Origin: Candidatus Pelagibacter sp.
GTDB taxonomy: Bacteria > Pseudomonadota > Alphaproteobacteria > Pelagibacterales > Pelagibacteraceae
NCBI GenBank assembly: GCA_012963775.1
Contig: DTVC01000035.1
Coordinates: forward strand, 1-6,652
Direction: 5' to 3'
DNA: 6,652 nucleotides
Shown: piece by piece, positions 1 through 6,652 of the stretch
How the letters are laid out: every line of letters begins with the position of its first letter
How positions within the stretch are numbered: position 1 is the first letter of the stretch
Notes under the pieces: generated by a model
Database searches by the model: none
What the model was told of the DNA's origin: nothing
Seen by the model: only the letters and a program-made list of their open reading frames with translations
Made by a program: the position numbers and the translations under genes

Positions 1-1121
1 ACAGGTTTTTTAAAGTAATTTTCTATTCTATGTATTGCTCCTTGTGGAATTAACACTGTTTCATTTTCTTTTTTAAAAAATTTCTTTTTGTTTATAGTAA
101 TTTTGGGTTTACCTTGAGTTATCATCCAATGCTCCGATCTGTGGTAATGTTTTTGAAGACTTATTGATGATTTAGAATTGACTGTTAATTCTTTAACAAG
201 AAAATTCTTTCCTTCAAATAAATTAACATAACTTCCCCAAGGCCTATAATAAACGTTCTTTTTTTTAAAATATTTCTCTTTATCTCTATTATAAATTTTA
301 GATATTTCTTTCCAACTTCCTAAATCTGTCCAGGGTATATCTAATTTAATAGCATTAATTTGTTTTGTTTTTTCTAGAATTGCATAATCAAAAGATTTTT
401 CTAATGATTTTTCAAATGATAATTTATTTAAATAATAAGTATTATTTTTTAGTTTTGCTTTATTAACAGCTTCTAGGCAACTTTTATAAGTTTTTGCTTG
501 GTATTTTTTAAAGTTATTTATTATTGAATTTTTCCTTAAAAAAAACATTCCTGAATTCCAGTAACCATTTTTCTTTATTATTTGTTTTGCTTTTGCTTGT
601 TTGGGTTTTTCAATAAATTTGGTTACTTTATTAATATTTCCTTTAATTTTTTTTGTTAAAAAATATCCATATTCACTTGAAGGATTTGTGGGTTTAATCC
701 CAAAAATAAACATATTTTGATCGTTTAAATTTTTCTTATGTTTGTTTATAGCTGCATTAAATATATATGTTTTTTCAATTAAATGATCTGCAGGAAAAAA
801 CATTAAAGATTGTTCTTTTGGTATGTCTTTTATTAAAGCAGAAGCCAGAACTGCAGGAGCTGTATTCTTTTTTGCTGGTTCCAAAACGATTTTATATTTT
901 TTAACTTTATTTTTTTTAAGATGATGTTTTACTTGTTTTAAATATTTTAAATTAGTGCTTATAACTGGATGATCAAATATAGGATTTTTTATTCTATTTA
1001 AAGTTTTTTGAAATAAAGACCATCCACCAAAATCAATGAATTGTTTTGGTGGATTATTTTTTTGATTTGGCCAAAGTCTAGTCCCTGCTCCACCACACAA
1101 TATAACTGGCCTAATTTTCAT
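1..1121 (-). CDS. manC: Mannose-1-phosphate guanylyltransferase, ManC type (3' end beyond window)
   Basis: Converts mannose-1-phosphate and GTP to GDP-mannose in the cytoplasm, for polysaccharide, LPS or nucleotide-sugar synthesis. My translation of the minus strand from ATG at 1121-1119 stays open for 373 codons to the left edge. The N-terminal nucleotidyltransferase domain shows CGGAGTRLWP (residues 9-18), KQF (26-28), EPAKKNTAPA (81-90), PADH (110-113), EKP (171-173), WNSGMF (188-193), DYA then EKT (245-251) and WTDLGSW (264-270). A C-terminal type II cupin (mannose-6-phosphate isomerase-like) follows, with RPWGSY (293-298), SLQKHYHRSEHW (321-332) and IPQGAIHRIEN (358-368). In this family little normally follows the last motif, so the full protein is probably near 400 residues, against about 460-480 for typical ManC. 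The shortfall lies in the linker between the domains. The start is 7 bases after the ilvD stop, with no clear ribosome binding site, which suggests an operon. Family is certain; whether the cupin has isomerase activity cannot be told. Confidence 0.93.
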   Translation of the reverse strand, partial: MKIRPVILCGGAGTRLWPNQKNNPPKQFIDFGGWSLFQKTLNRIKNPIFDHPVISTNLKYLKQVKHHLKKNKVKKYKIVLEPAKKNTAPAVLASALIKDIPKEQSLMFFPADHLIEKTYIFNAAINKHKKNLNDQNMFIFGIKPTNPSSEYGYFLTKKIKGNINKVTKFIEKPKQAKAKQIIKKNGYWNSGMFFLRKNSIINNFKKYQAKTYKSCLEAVNKAKLKNNTYYLNKLSFEKSLEKSFDYAILEKTKQINAIKLDIPWTDLGSWKEISKIYNRDKEKYFKKKNVYYRPWGSYVNLFEGKNFLVKELTVNSKSSISLQKHYHRSEHWMITQGKPKITINKKKFFKKENETVLIPQGAIHRIENYFKKP

Positions 1122-1128
1122 TTATTTA

Positions 1129-2847
1129 CTATATATCTGCGTAACACTTTTTCTCTTTGAATGCTCCTGGATGTGTAACAGCGCCTTTGAAAGCTGGACC
1201 TACTGATTGAGAATACTTCCATAAAGTACCTGAGGTATATTCTATTTTTTTTGGTTTCCATTTTTTCTTTCTTTTAACCATCTCTTTATTGGTTAATTGA
1301 ACTTTTAAAGAATTCTTCTCTACATTAATTTCAATAATATCCCCGTTTTGAATTAATCCAATTGGTCCTCCAACAGCAGCTTCGGGTCCCACGTGACCTA
1401 TGCTGATTCCATGTGTTGCGCCAGAAAAACGACCATCGGTTATAAGAGCGACTTCTTCTCCTAAACCTTGTCCATATATGGCGGCAGTAGTAGATAACAT
1501 TTCAGGCATACCTGGGCTACCTTGTGGACCCTCATACCTAATGACAATCACATCACCTGGTTTAATCTTTCTTTTTAAAACTGCGTCCAGTGCAAATTTT
1601 TCACTATCAAAACATTTTGCTCTTCCTTTAAATTTTTTTCTTTTCAAATCAGCAACTTTTATGATGGCTCCATTTGGCGCCAAATTACCTTTTAAACCAA
1701 CTAACCCGCCCGATGGACTTAAAGGATTTGAGGTTTTATAAATAATTTTTTGATTAGATGGAAAAATTATATTTTTATGATTTTCTGCAATTGTTTTTCC
1801 TGAAACTGTCATACAATCACCATGTAAGAAACCGCCTTCTAATAAAGCTTTTATTAAAATTGGAACTCCTCCAATCTCATAAAGATCTTTTGCAACATAT
1901 TTTCCTCCAGGTTTTAAATCAGCTATATAGGGAGTTTTTCTTGAAATATTTGTCACATCCTCTAATGTAAATTTTATTCCAGCCTCATTCGCAATTGCGG
2001 GTAAATGTAATGCCGCATTAGTTGATCCTCCCGAAGCTGCTACCACAGCAGCTGCATTTTCTAAAGATTTTCGAGTAACAATATCTCTAGGTCTAATTCC
2101 CTTTTGTAATAAATACATTACCGCTTTACCGCTTGAAACCGAAAATTCATCACGTTCCTCGTAAACAGCTGGGGTGCCTGCTGATCCTGGTAATGCTAAA
2201 CCTATTGCTTCAGAAACACATGCCATCGTATTTGCTGTAAATTGTCCTCCACACGAACCTGCTGATGGGCAAGCTACGGATTCTAATTTTAGTAAATCTT
2301 CTTTACTCATTTCCCCAGTGGAATGTTTTCCTATACCTTCAAAAACATCTGCTATTGTCACATCTTTCCCTTTGTATTTTCCTGGTAATATTGATCCACC
2401 ATAAATAAAAACAGATGGCACATTTAATCGAACCATAACCATCATAAGACCTGGTAGCGATTTATCACACCCTGCCAAACCAACAAGAGCATCATAGCAA
2501 TGTCCACGCATAGTTAATTCTACAGAATCTGCTATAACTTCTCTGCTAATTAAAGAAGATTTCATTCCAGCGTGACCCATTGCAATACCATCAGTAACTG
2601 TAATAGTTGTAAACTCTCTAGGAGTACCTCCTGCAGCTTTAACGCCTTTTTTCGCTGATTGGGCTTGTCTAGAGAGAGTTATATTGCAAGGAGCAGCTTC
2701 ATTCCAAGTAGTAGCTACACCAACAAAAGGTTTTTCAATATCTGCATTTTTCAAACCCATGGCATAATACATAGAACGATGTCCTGCACTTTTTACACCA
2801 ATAGATACATGTCTACTTGGCAATTTATTTTTATTAAATTTTATCAT
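1129..2847 (-). CDS. ilvD: Dihydroxy-acid dehydratase, probable [2Fe-2S] class
   Basis: Dehydrates 2,3-dihydroxy-isovalerate and 2,3-dihydroxy-3-methylvalerate to the 2-keto acids that lead to valine, leucine and isoleucine. The 572-residue protein is full length for the IlvD/Edd family. Visible signatures are CDKSLPG (127-133), [17 protein letters not shown] (194-210), [15 protein letters not shown] (272-286) and [19 protein letters not shown] (472-490). Cysteines at 54 (NEAAPCN), 127 and 199 match the three cluster ligands of plant and mycobacterial [2Fe-2S] enzymes. The E. coli [4Fe-4S] enzyme, as I recall it, has no cysteine at the first position. D86, D128, K129 and E489 lie at expected metal-site positions, with K129 the likely carbamylated lysine, and S475 sits in the FSG motif that carries the proposed catalytic base. 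The CDKSLPG and TTWNE context argues against Edd. The start overlaps the valS stop by one base (TAATG) with no Shine-Dalgarno, suggesting translational coupling. Confidence 0.97.
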   Translation of the reverse strand: MIKFNKNKLPSRHVSIGVKSAGHRSMYYAMGLKNADIEKPFVGVATTWNEAAPCNITLSRQAQSAKKGVKAAGGTPREFTTITVTDGIAMGHAGMKSSLISREVIADSVELTMRGHCYDALVGLAGCDKSLPGLMMVMVRLNVPSVFIYGGSILPGKYKGKDVTIADVFEGIGKHSTGEMSKEDLLKLESVACPSAGSCGGQFTANTMACVSEAIGLALPGSAGTPAVYEERDEFSVSSGKAVMYLLQKGIRPRDIVTRKSLENAAAVVAASGGSTNAALHLPAIANEAGIKFTLEDVTNISRKTPYIADLKPGGKYVAKDLYEIGGVPILIKALLEGGFLHGDCMTVSGKTIAENHKNIIFPSNQKIIYKTSNPLSPSGGLVGLKGNLAPNGAIIKVADLKRKKFKGRAKCFDSEKFALDAVLKRKIKPGDVIVIRYEGPQGSPGMPEMLSTTAAIYGQGLGEEVALITDGRFSGATHGISIGHVGPEAAVGGPIGLIQNGDIIEINVEKNSLKVQLTNKEMVKRKKKWKPKKIEYTSGTLWKYSQSVGPAFKGAVTHPGAFKEKKCYADI

Positions 2848-2849
2848 TA
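2845..2849 (-). other. TAATG stop/start overlap between valS and ilvD
   Basis: The TAA stop of valS (2849-2847) and the ATG start of ilvD (2847-2845) share one A. The bases ahead of the ilvD start (RC of 2848-2880) are nearly all A/T and contain no AGGAG-like sequence. Initiation of ilvD therefore probably depends on ribosomes finishing valS. The overlap is read directly; the coupling is an inference from the arrangement. Confidence 0.85.
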
Positions 2850-5477
2850 TAAACTTTTAATAGTTAAATTTATTTTATAGATATCGTTTTTTAGAAGATT
2901 ATAGTTAGTTTTTTCCTGGTCAACAATATTTTTCGGTGCCTTATTTACAAAAGCTTTATTGGAAAGTTTTTGTGAAATTTTATTTAAATCATCCTGAAAT
3001 TTGGTTTTTCTTTTTACTAAGTTTTCTTTTATTAAATTAAGGTCAACATTTTGATCAAAATATAATTTGAATAATTCACCAGATATAACTAGTGTTGCGG
3101 ATGATTTTTTTTGGTCTTTGAGGAAAATACTGTTTATTCGACCTAGTTTTTTTAAAACTACACTATTTTTGTTAAAAAAATTTTTATTAGCACTTTTAAT
3201 TTTTTCAATAGATATATCAATAAAAGAACCAGGAATAACATTTAATTCGTTTTTAAAAGATCTAATTTCAGTAATAATATTAATTATTTTTTCAACTTCT
3301 TTTGAATGTTTATCTCTCTTTGGCTTTCCAGATATCCAATTAGCTAACATTAGGTAATTTTTACCTGAATTATCTAATTTATTTTTTAACCAAATTTGTT
3401 CTGTAACAAAAGGTATAAATGGATGCATTAAGATTAGAATTTGTTTAAATATGTAACTAGATACATCTCTTATTTCTTTAATTGCTTTTTTATCATTAGA
3501 ATAAAGAATTGTTTTAGAAAGCTCTAAATACCAATCACAGTAAGAATGCCATACAAACTGATAAGCATTTCTTGCAGCTTCATCAAAACGATAATCTTTA
3601 ATGTTTTTTTTGACAGTATTTTTGGTTTCTAAATAATCTGCGTAAATCCATTTATTGATATTTATAGTTATTTTTGGGGTTTTATTTGATGAATTAAAGA
3701 CACATTTATTCATTATTAAAAAATTATTAGCATTCCACAATTTATTTAAAAAGTTTCTATAACCCTTCACTCTATCTTCAGAAAGCTTTACATTTCTTCC
3801 TGGCGAGGCCATGGAGAGTAAAGTGAAACGTAAAGCATCAGCACTATACTTTTCAATTATTTCTAAAGGATCAATTACGTTTCCTTTGGACTTGGACATT
3901 TTTTGTCCTTTTTCGTCTGTAACCAAAGCATGAACATAAATATCTTTAAAAGGTTCTTTATTTACAAATTCCATTCCTAACATAATCATTCTTGCAACCC
4001 AAAAGAAAATAATATCGAACCCCGTCACAAGTACAGTTGTTGGATAAAATTTTTTTAAATATTCGTTTTTATTAGGCCACCCTAAAGTCGCAAATGGCCA
4101 TAGACCTGATGAGAACCAAGTATCTAAAACATCTGGATCTCTAGTTAAGTCAACTTCTTTTTTGTAATATTTTTTTGCATTTTTTTTTGCTTCACTTTCA
4201 TTTATGGCTACAAATATTTTTTTATTTGGTCCGTACCAAGCAGGTATTTGATGTCCCCACCATAACTGTCTTGAGATACACCAAGGTTTAATATTATTCA
4301 TCCATTGAAAGTAAGTTTTTGACCAATTACTAGGAAAAAAATTAGTTTTTTTAGATTTAACAATTCTTTTTGCCTTAACTGATAATTTTTTTGCATCAGC
4401 AAACCATTGCTCTGTTAAAAAAGGTTCTAGGATAGAATTTGATCTATCACCATAAGGAACTTTATTTTTTATATTTTCTTCTTTAACTAATAATTCTTCT
4501 TTTGAAAGCTGTTCTAAAATTTTTTTTCTAGCCTCAAAACGATCAAGGCCTATAAATTCTCTTGGACCTTTTTCATTAATTTTGCCTTCTTCTGTAAATA
4601 TATTAATTATCTGAAGTTTATTTCTTTTACCAACTTCATAATCATTAAAATCATGTCCAGGAGTAATTTTGACTGCTCCAGTTCCTCGTTCTGGATCAGC
4701 ATAATCATCCTCGATAATTTTAATTTTTCTTTTAGCCAATGGTATTGTCACAAATTTACCTACAATATTTTTATATCTGCGATCATTAGAATTTACTGCT
4801 ACAGCAGTATCTCCAAGCATAGTTTCAGGTCTAGTTGTTGCGATAGATATAAATTCATTAGAAGAACCATCTATTGGATATTTGATGTAATATAATTTAG
4901 AATCAACTTCCCTTTGATCTACTTCTAAATCAGAGATTGCGGTTTTAAGAACAGTATCCCAATTAACTAATCTTTCAGCCTTGTAAATTAATTTTTTTTT
5001 ATATAATTCAACAAAAACTTTTACGACGGACTTAGATAAATTTTCATCCATTGTAAAAGCATTTCTCGACCAATCACAAGAACAACCCAATTTCTTTAGT
5101 TGATTAATTATTATGTCACCATATTGTTTTTTCCATTCCCAAACTTTTTCTATAAATTTTTCTCTTCCAATAACATTTTTTGTTATGTTTTCTGATGCTA
5201 ATTTTTTTTCAACCAAAGCTTGGGTAGCAATTCCAGCATGATCGGTTCCGGGTTGCCATAAAGTTTCAAAATTATTCATCCTGTGAAACCTTATTAAAAA
5301 ATCTTGGATAGAATTGTTTAATGCATGACCCATGTGTAAACTTCCAGTTACATTGGGTGGAGGGATTACTATAGAGAATTTTTTCTTATTTGGTTTAGGT
5401 TTAAATAAATTATTTTTTTCCCAATAGGAATATATTCTGTCTTCTGATTCTAAATGTATATATTTATCTTTACTCAT
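2847..5477 (-). CDS. valS: Valyl-tRNA synthetase
   Basis: Class I aminoacyl-tRNA synthetase that joins valine to tRNA-Val and hydrolyses mischarged threonyl-tRNA-Val. The 876-residue protein is near the usual length for bacterial ValS. The Rossmann catalytic core opens with [13 protein letters not shown] (39-51; HIGH motif HMGH at 48-51) and [10 protein letters not shown] (77-86). The CP1 editing domain shows [17 protein letters not shown] (213-229) and [19 protein letters not shown] (265-283). Core residues continue with [17 protein letters not shown] (399-415), [15 protein letters not shown] (447-461) and KMSKS (526-530). An anticodon-binding helical domain follows (about 600-740, with HSYCDWYLE at 644-652). 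The C-terminal arm, roughly 808-876, is a predicted coiled coil with [11 protein letters not shown] (838-848), typical of ValS. It is the first gene of the inferred valS-ilvD-manC unit. No ribosome binding site precedes the ATG, and the leader predicted from the promoter is only about 7 bases. Confidence 0.98.
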   Translation of the reverse strand: MSKDKYIHLESEDRIYSYWEKNNLFKPKPNKKKFSIVIPPPNVTGSLHMGHALNNSIQDFLIRFHRMNNFETLWQPGTDHAGIATQALVEKKLASENITKNVIGREKFIEKVWEWKKQYGDIIINQLKKLGCSCDWSRNAFTMDENLSKSVVKVFVELYKKKLIYKAERLVNWDTVLKTAISDLEVDQREVDSKLYYIKYPIDGSSNEFISIATTRPETMLGDTAVAVNSNDRRYKNIVGKFVTIPLAKRKIKIIEDDYADPERGTGAVKITPGHDFNDYEVGKRNKLQIINIFTEEGKINEKGPREFIGLDRFEARKKILEQLSKEELLVKEENIKNKVPYGDRSNSILEPFLTEQWFADAKKLSVKAKRIVKSKKTNFFPSNWSKTYFQWMNNIKPWCISRQLWWGHQIPAWYGPNKKIFVAINESEAKKNAKKYYKKEVDLTRDPDVLDTWFSSGLWPFATLGWPNKNEYLKKFYPTTVLVTGFDIIFFWVARMIMLGMEFVNKEPFKDIYVHALVTDEKGQKMSKSKGNVIDPLEIIEKYSADALRFTLLSMASPGRNVKLSEDRVKGYRNFLNKLWNANNFLIMNKCVFNSSNKTPKITININKWIYADYLETKNTVKKNIKDYRFDEAARNAYQFVWHSYCDWYLELSKTILYSNDKKAIKEIRDVSSYIFKQILILMHPFIPFVTEQIWLKNKLDNSGKNYLMLANWISGKPKRDKHSKEVEKIINIITEIRSFKNELNVIPGSFIDISIEKIKSANKNFFNKNSVVLKKLGRINSIFLKDQKKSSATLVISGELFKLYFDQNVDLNLIKENLVKRKTKFQDDLNKISQKLSNKAFVNKAPKNIVDQEKTNYNLLKNDIYKINLTIKSL

Positions 5478-5490
5478 TATTTTAGATAAG

Positions 5491-5518
5491 TTTATAATTT
5501 ATTAATTTGAATTAACAA
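5491..5518 (-). promoter_or_regulatory. valS: Candidate valS operon promoter
   Basis: On the minus strand TTGTTA (5518-5513) and TATAAA (5496-5491) are separated by 16 bases, giving a plausible -35/-10 pair. Transcription would begin near 5484, leaving a leader of only about 7 bases before the valS ATG at 5477. That fits the lack of a Shine-Dalgarno sequence. In such A/T-rich DNA, -10-like hexamers are common by chance, so this remains a candidate. Confidence 0.35.
5502..5515. repeat. Short inverted repeat inside the candidate valS promoter
   Basis: TTAATTTGAATTAA consists of perfect 6-base arms TTAATT and AATTAA around a 2-base centre. It overlaps the -35 box and most of the spacer of the candidate valS promoter, so it could be an operator. 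Palindromes of this size are expected by chance in A/T-rich DNA, and nothing in the window identifies a binding protein. Confidence 0.25.
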
Positions 5519-5542
5519 TAATCAATTAAGGTTTAAATTAGA

Positions 5543-5572
5543 TAGACTATTTGGAAATATTTTATATATAAA
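5543..5572 (+). promoter_or_regulatory. Candidate promoter for the tRNA-Cys/tRNA-Asn unit
   Basis: TAGACT (5543-5548) and TATAAA (5567-5572) are separated by 18 bases. Transcription would begin near 5579, about 27 bases before the mature tRNA-Cys 5' end. A second -10-like sequence, TATAAA at 5593-5598, lies closer to the tRNA but has no recognisable -35 at the right distance. No separate strong promoter is seen in the 51 bases between the two tRNAs, so they are probably co-transcribed. Confidence 0.3.
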
Positions 5573-5605
5573 GAATGATTAATTTGATTTATTATAAAAT
5601 ATGAT

Positions 5606-5679
5606 GGCAACGTGGCGGAATGGTTACGCAGAGGATTGCAAATCCTTGTATCCGAGTTCGATTCTCGGCGTTGCCTCCA
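5606..5679 (+). tRNA. tRNA-Cys(GCA)
   Basis: A complete cloverleaf can be folded by eye. The acceptor stem GGCAACG (5606-5612) pairs with CGTTGCC (5669-5675). The D arm is GCG...CGC. The anticodon stem GAGGA/TCCTT encloses loop TTGCAAA with anticodon GCA at 5638-5640. The T arm is CCGAG (5652-5656) and CTCGG (5664-5668) around TTCGATT. The discriminator base is T (5676), the usual identity base of bacterial tRNA-Cys, and CCA (5677-5679) is encoded in the DNA. It delivers cysteine at UGC and UGU codons. Confidence 0.97.
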
Positions 5680-5730
5680 AAAAAAGAGTTGTTTTAGTTT
5701 TAAAAAAAAGTAAGTTCAAATTTTTAATAT

Positions 5731-5806
5731 TCCTCGGTAGCTCAGTTGGTAGAGCAGTTGACTGTTAATCAATTGGTCGCAGGTTCGAGTCCTGCCCGAG
5801 GAGCCA
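5731..5806 (+). tRNA. tRNA-Asn(GTT)
   Basis: The acceptor stem TCCTCGG (5731-5737) pairs with CCGAGGA (5796-5802). The D arm GCTCAGTTGGTAGAGC is canonical. The anticodon stem GTTGA/TCAAT encloses loop CTGTTAA with anticodon GTT at 5764-5766. The T arm is GCAGG (5779-5783) and CCTGC (5791-5795) around TTCGAGT. The discriminator is G (5803), as expected for tRNA-Asn, and CCA (5804-5806) is encoded. It lies 51 bases after tRNA-Cys, and only 3 bases separate it from the stop codon of the convergent regulator gene. Confidence 0.97.
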
Positions 5807-5809
5807 AAA

Positions 5810-6181
5810 TTAAATAACTTTTTGTATTACAGCGTTTGCTGATTGCAAAATTTTATTAAATTTTATTTTCTGCTCATTTGTTAGTTCTGAATACACCTTA
5901 GCTAAAAAGTTATAATTCAAATTCATGTGACCTTCTTTTGATTTTTCAATGTTAATTAAATATTCTGAAAAATCTTCAAAGAAATAAGTGATTGGAACTT
6001 TAAGGTAGTTAGATAATTGTAATAACCTAATAGAACTTACCCCGTTTGTTCCTTTTTCATATTTTTGTATTTGTTGAAATGTTACGTTAATTGCTTTTGC
6101 TACCTTTGTTTGTGTTAAACCCAAAGCTAATCTTCTAAGCTTTAGTTTGTTCCCTAGATGTTGATTAAAATTTTCATCCAT
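5810..6181 (-). CDS. XRE-family helix-turn-helix transcriptional regulator
   Basis: A 123-residue cytoplasmic protein with one N-terminal HTH_3 (Cro/C1-type) DNA-binding domain, about residues 9-66. Residues 10-20 (GNKLKLRRLAL) form the first helix, LTQTKVAKAI (22-31) the second, and VTFQQIQKYEKG (33-44) holds the recognition helix. RLLQLSNYLKVPITYFFE (52-69) completes the fold. The recognition-helix wording and the VPITYFFE ending resemble small XRE regulators widespread in Alphaproteobacteria. Residues 70-123 match no domain I recognise and may mediate dimerisation. The chosen ATG has a good ribosome binding site. The gene lies on the same strand as the ABC ATPase to its right, 217 bases away, and is convergent with tRNA-Asn. 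Its target genes cannot be told from the window; autoregulation is common in the family. Confidence 0.9.
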   Translation of the reverse strand: MDENFNQHLGNKLKLRRLALGLTQTKVAKAINVTFQQIQKYEKGTNGVSSIRLLQLSNYLKVPITYFFEDFSEYLINIEKSKEGHMNLNYNFLAKVYSELTNEQKIKFNKILQSANAVIQKVI

Positions 6182-6186
6182 TAAGA

Positions 6187-6194
6187 CCCCTCTT
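6187..6194 (-). promoter_or_regulatory. Ribosome binding site of the XRE regulator
   Basis: On the minus strand AAGAGGGG ends 5 bases before the ATG at 6181-6179. The GAGG core sits about 7 bases from the start. It is the only clear Shine-Dalgarno-like sequence ahead of a gene start in this window, and it supports the chosen start MDENFNQHLG. Confidence 0.6.
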
Positions 6195-6205
6195 TAAAAA
6201 AGCAA

Positions 6206-6235
6206 ATTTTAACTCTAAATATATAAGGATTGCAA
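6206..6235 (-). promoter_or_regulatory. Candidate promoter for the XRE regulator
   Basis: On the minus strand TTGCAA (6235-6230) and TAAAAT (6211-6206) are 18 bases apart. This matches the -35 consensus at 4 of 6 positions and the -10 consensus at 5 of 6. Transcription would begin near 6199, leaving a leader of about 18 bases that contains the ribosome binding site. If right, the regulator is transcribed on its own rather than by read-through from the ABC transporter gene. Confidence 0.35.
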
Positions 6236-6309
6236 GTATTAAAATAATAAAAAATTAGTTAATTTTATGGGTTGACATACGGTTTTTCTTAGTAAATCTA
6301 AAATATAAA

Positions 6310-6341
6310 TTTGTATCAAAATGGGTCCCAGTGGCTACAAA
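6310..6341. repeat. Nested dyad in a G/C-rich island upstream of the XRE gene
   Basis: Outer arms TTTGTA (6310-6315) and TACAAA (6336-6341) are perfect inverted repeats. Near their centre lies TGGGTCCCA (6322-6330), itself a perfect palindrome around one base. The two symmetry centres differ by half a base. The core 6323-6335 is 10 of 13 G/C, in a stretch otherwise almost entirely A/T. An 18-codon frame (6321-6377, plus strand, beginning MGPSGYKSKN) starts inside it without a ribosome binding site. It could be a protein-binding operator, part of a small RNA, or a remnant. I recognise no known motif. Confidence 0.35.
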
Positions 6342-6384
6342 AGTAAAAATATAAAAATAAATACTATTAATAACTAGAAGTAAT

Positions 6385-6406
6385 TTTTATAATTAAAATT
6401 ATAAAA
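6385..6406 (-). terminator. A/T-only hairpin across the ABC ATPase stop codon
   Basis: TTTTATAA (6385-6392) and TTATAAAA (6399-6406) are perfect 8-base arms around a 6-base loop. The right arm contains the TAA stop of the ABC ATPase gene. It may mark the transcript end, but the stem has no G-C pairs and no strong T-tract follows on the minus strand. It may equally be a chance palindrome in A/T-rich sequence. Confidence 0.25.
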
Positions 6407-6652
6407 TCTGACTTAAGAACAATTTTGTCCTTTCGTTTTTAGGATTTGCAAAAAAATCTTCAGTGTTTGCTCTTTCTACGATCATACCTTCATCCATAAA
6501 TATAATTTCATCAGCAACTTCTTTGGCAAAACCCATTTCATGTGTAACTACTATCATAGTCATTCCAGCTTTTGCTAAATCAACCATAGCATCCAAAACT
6601 TCCTTGATCATTTCAGGATCTAATGCAGAGGTAGGTTCATCGAAAAGCATAA
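6399..6652 (-). CDS. Amino acid ABC transporter ATP-binding protein, C-terminal part (5' end beyond window)
   Basis: Only the last 84 or so codons are in the window. They show the Walker B and D-loop sequence [13 protein letters not shown], then the switch histidine in [20 protein letters not shown], and the ending [18 protein letters not shown]. This H-loop wording and the short tail are typical of GlnQ/HisP/AapP-type ATPases, which sit on the inner face of the membrane and power uptake of polar amino acids. The Walker A and signature motifs lie beyond the right edge. The first methionine seen (6650-6648) belongs to the Walker B strand and is not the start. The frame is intact to its TAA stop at 6401-6399, so this is an edge truncation and not a pseudogene. 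Substrate cannot be told from this fragment. Confidence 0.93.
   Translation of the reverse strand, partial: MLFDEPTSALDPEMIKEVLDAMVDLAKAGMTMIVVTHEMGFAKEVADEIIFMDEGMIVERANTEDFFANPKNERTKLFLSQIL

Noticed and set aside
1400..1741. Open frame of 113 codons on the plus strand opposite ilvD, and similar shorter frames opposite ilvD and valS
   Set aside because: They lie wholly inside strongly conserved genes on the other strand and resemble no known protein family. They are what the complement of such sequence produces.
5478..5605. T-box, attenuator or leader peptide controlling valS-ilvD
   Set aside because: No T-box-like conserved sequence, no run of valine/leucine/isoleucine codons in a short frame, and no terminator-like stem with a T-tract was seen in these 128 bases.
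5680..5730. Terminator between the two tRNAs
   Set aside because: The A-rich and T-rich runs do not form a G/C-containing stem followed by a T-tract. Co-transcription of the tRNAs is simpler.
5606..5810. Possible integration site at the tRNA genes
   Set aside because: Both tRNAs are intact, no repeated 3' tRNA end is visible nearby, and there is no integrase or other mobile gene.
6399..6650. A complete 83-residue protein starting at the ATG at 6650-6648
   Set aside because: The methionine lies in the Walker B strand of an ABC ATPase. The gene continues past the right edge, so this is a partial gene and not a small protein.

Overview
The window looks like a piece of a small, streamlined, very AT-rich alphaproteobacterial chromosome. 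A marine SAR11/Pelagibacterales-type genome is my best guess. This rests on the strong A/T bias, the Lys/Asn/Ile-rich proteins, near-zero or overlapping gene spacing, mostly absent Shine-Dalgarno sequences, and an XRE regulator of a kind common in Alphaproteobacteria. The assignment is an inference; no search was run. I see no mobile element, CRISPR array or prophage.

Positions 1-5477 hold a compact three-gene unit on the minus strand, transcribed right to left: valS (valyl-tRNA synthetase), ilvD (dihydroxy-acid dehydratase) and a manC-type mannose-1-phosphate guanylyltransferase that runs off the left edge. The valS stop and ilvD start share one base (TAATG), and only 7 bases separate ilvD from manC, so all three are probably co-transcribed. 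The first two share a theme: IlvD makes the 2-keto acid precursor of valine and ValS charges tRNA with valine. ManC makes GDP-mannose for surface polysaccharide and probably belongs functionally to genes beyond the left edge.

Positions 5478-5605 are a divergent intergenic region with a plausible promoter for valS (minus) and one for the tRNAs (plus). Two tRNA genes follow on the plus strand, tRNA-Cys(GCA) and tRNA-Asn(GTT), both with CCA encoded in the DNA. tRNA-Asn ends 3 bases from the stop codon of a convergent minus-strand gene for a 123-residue XRE-family DNA-binding regulator.

Positions 6182-6398 are a 217-base intergenic stretch with the regulator's ribosome binding site and a candidate promoter. 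It also holds an isolated G/C-rich dyad (about 6310-6341) in otherwise almost pure A/T, which no gene here explains. The right edge carries the C-terminal 84 or so codons of an ABC transporter ATPase of the polar amino acid uptake type.

No obvious new multi-gene system is present. The two points most worth a second look are the ManC protein, which lacks about 65 residues of the usual linker between its catalytic and cupin domains while keeping the motifs of both, and the G/C-rich dyad upstream of the regulator.
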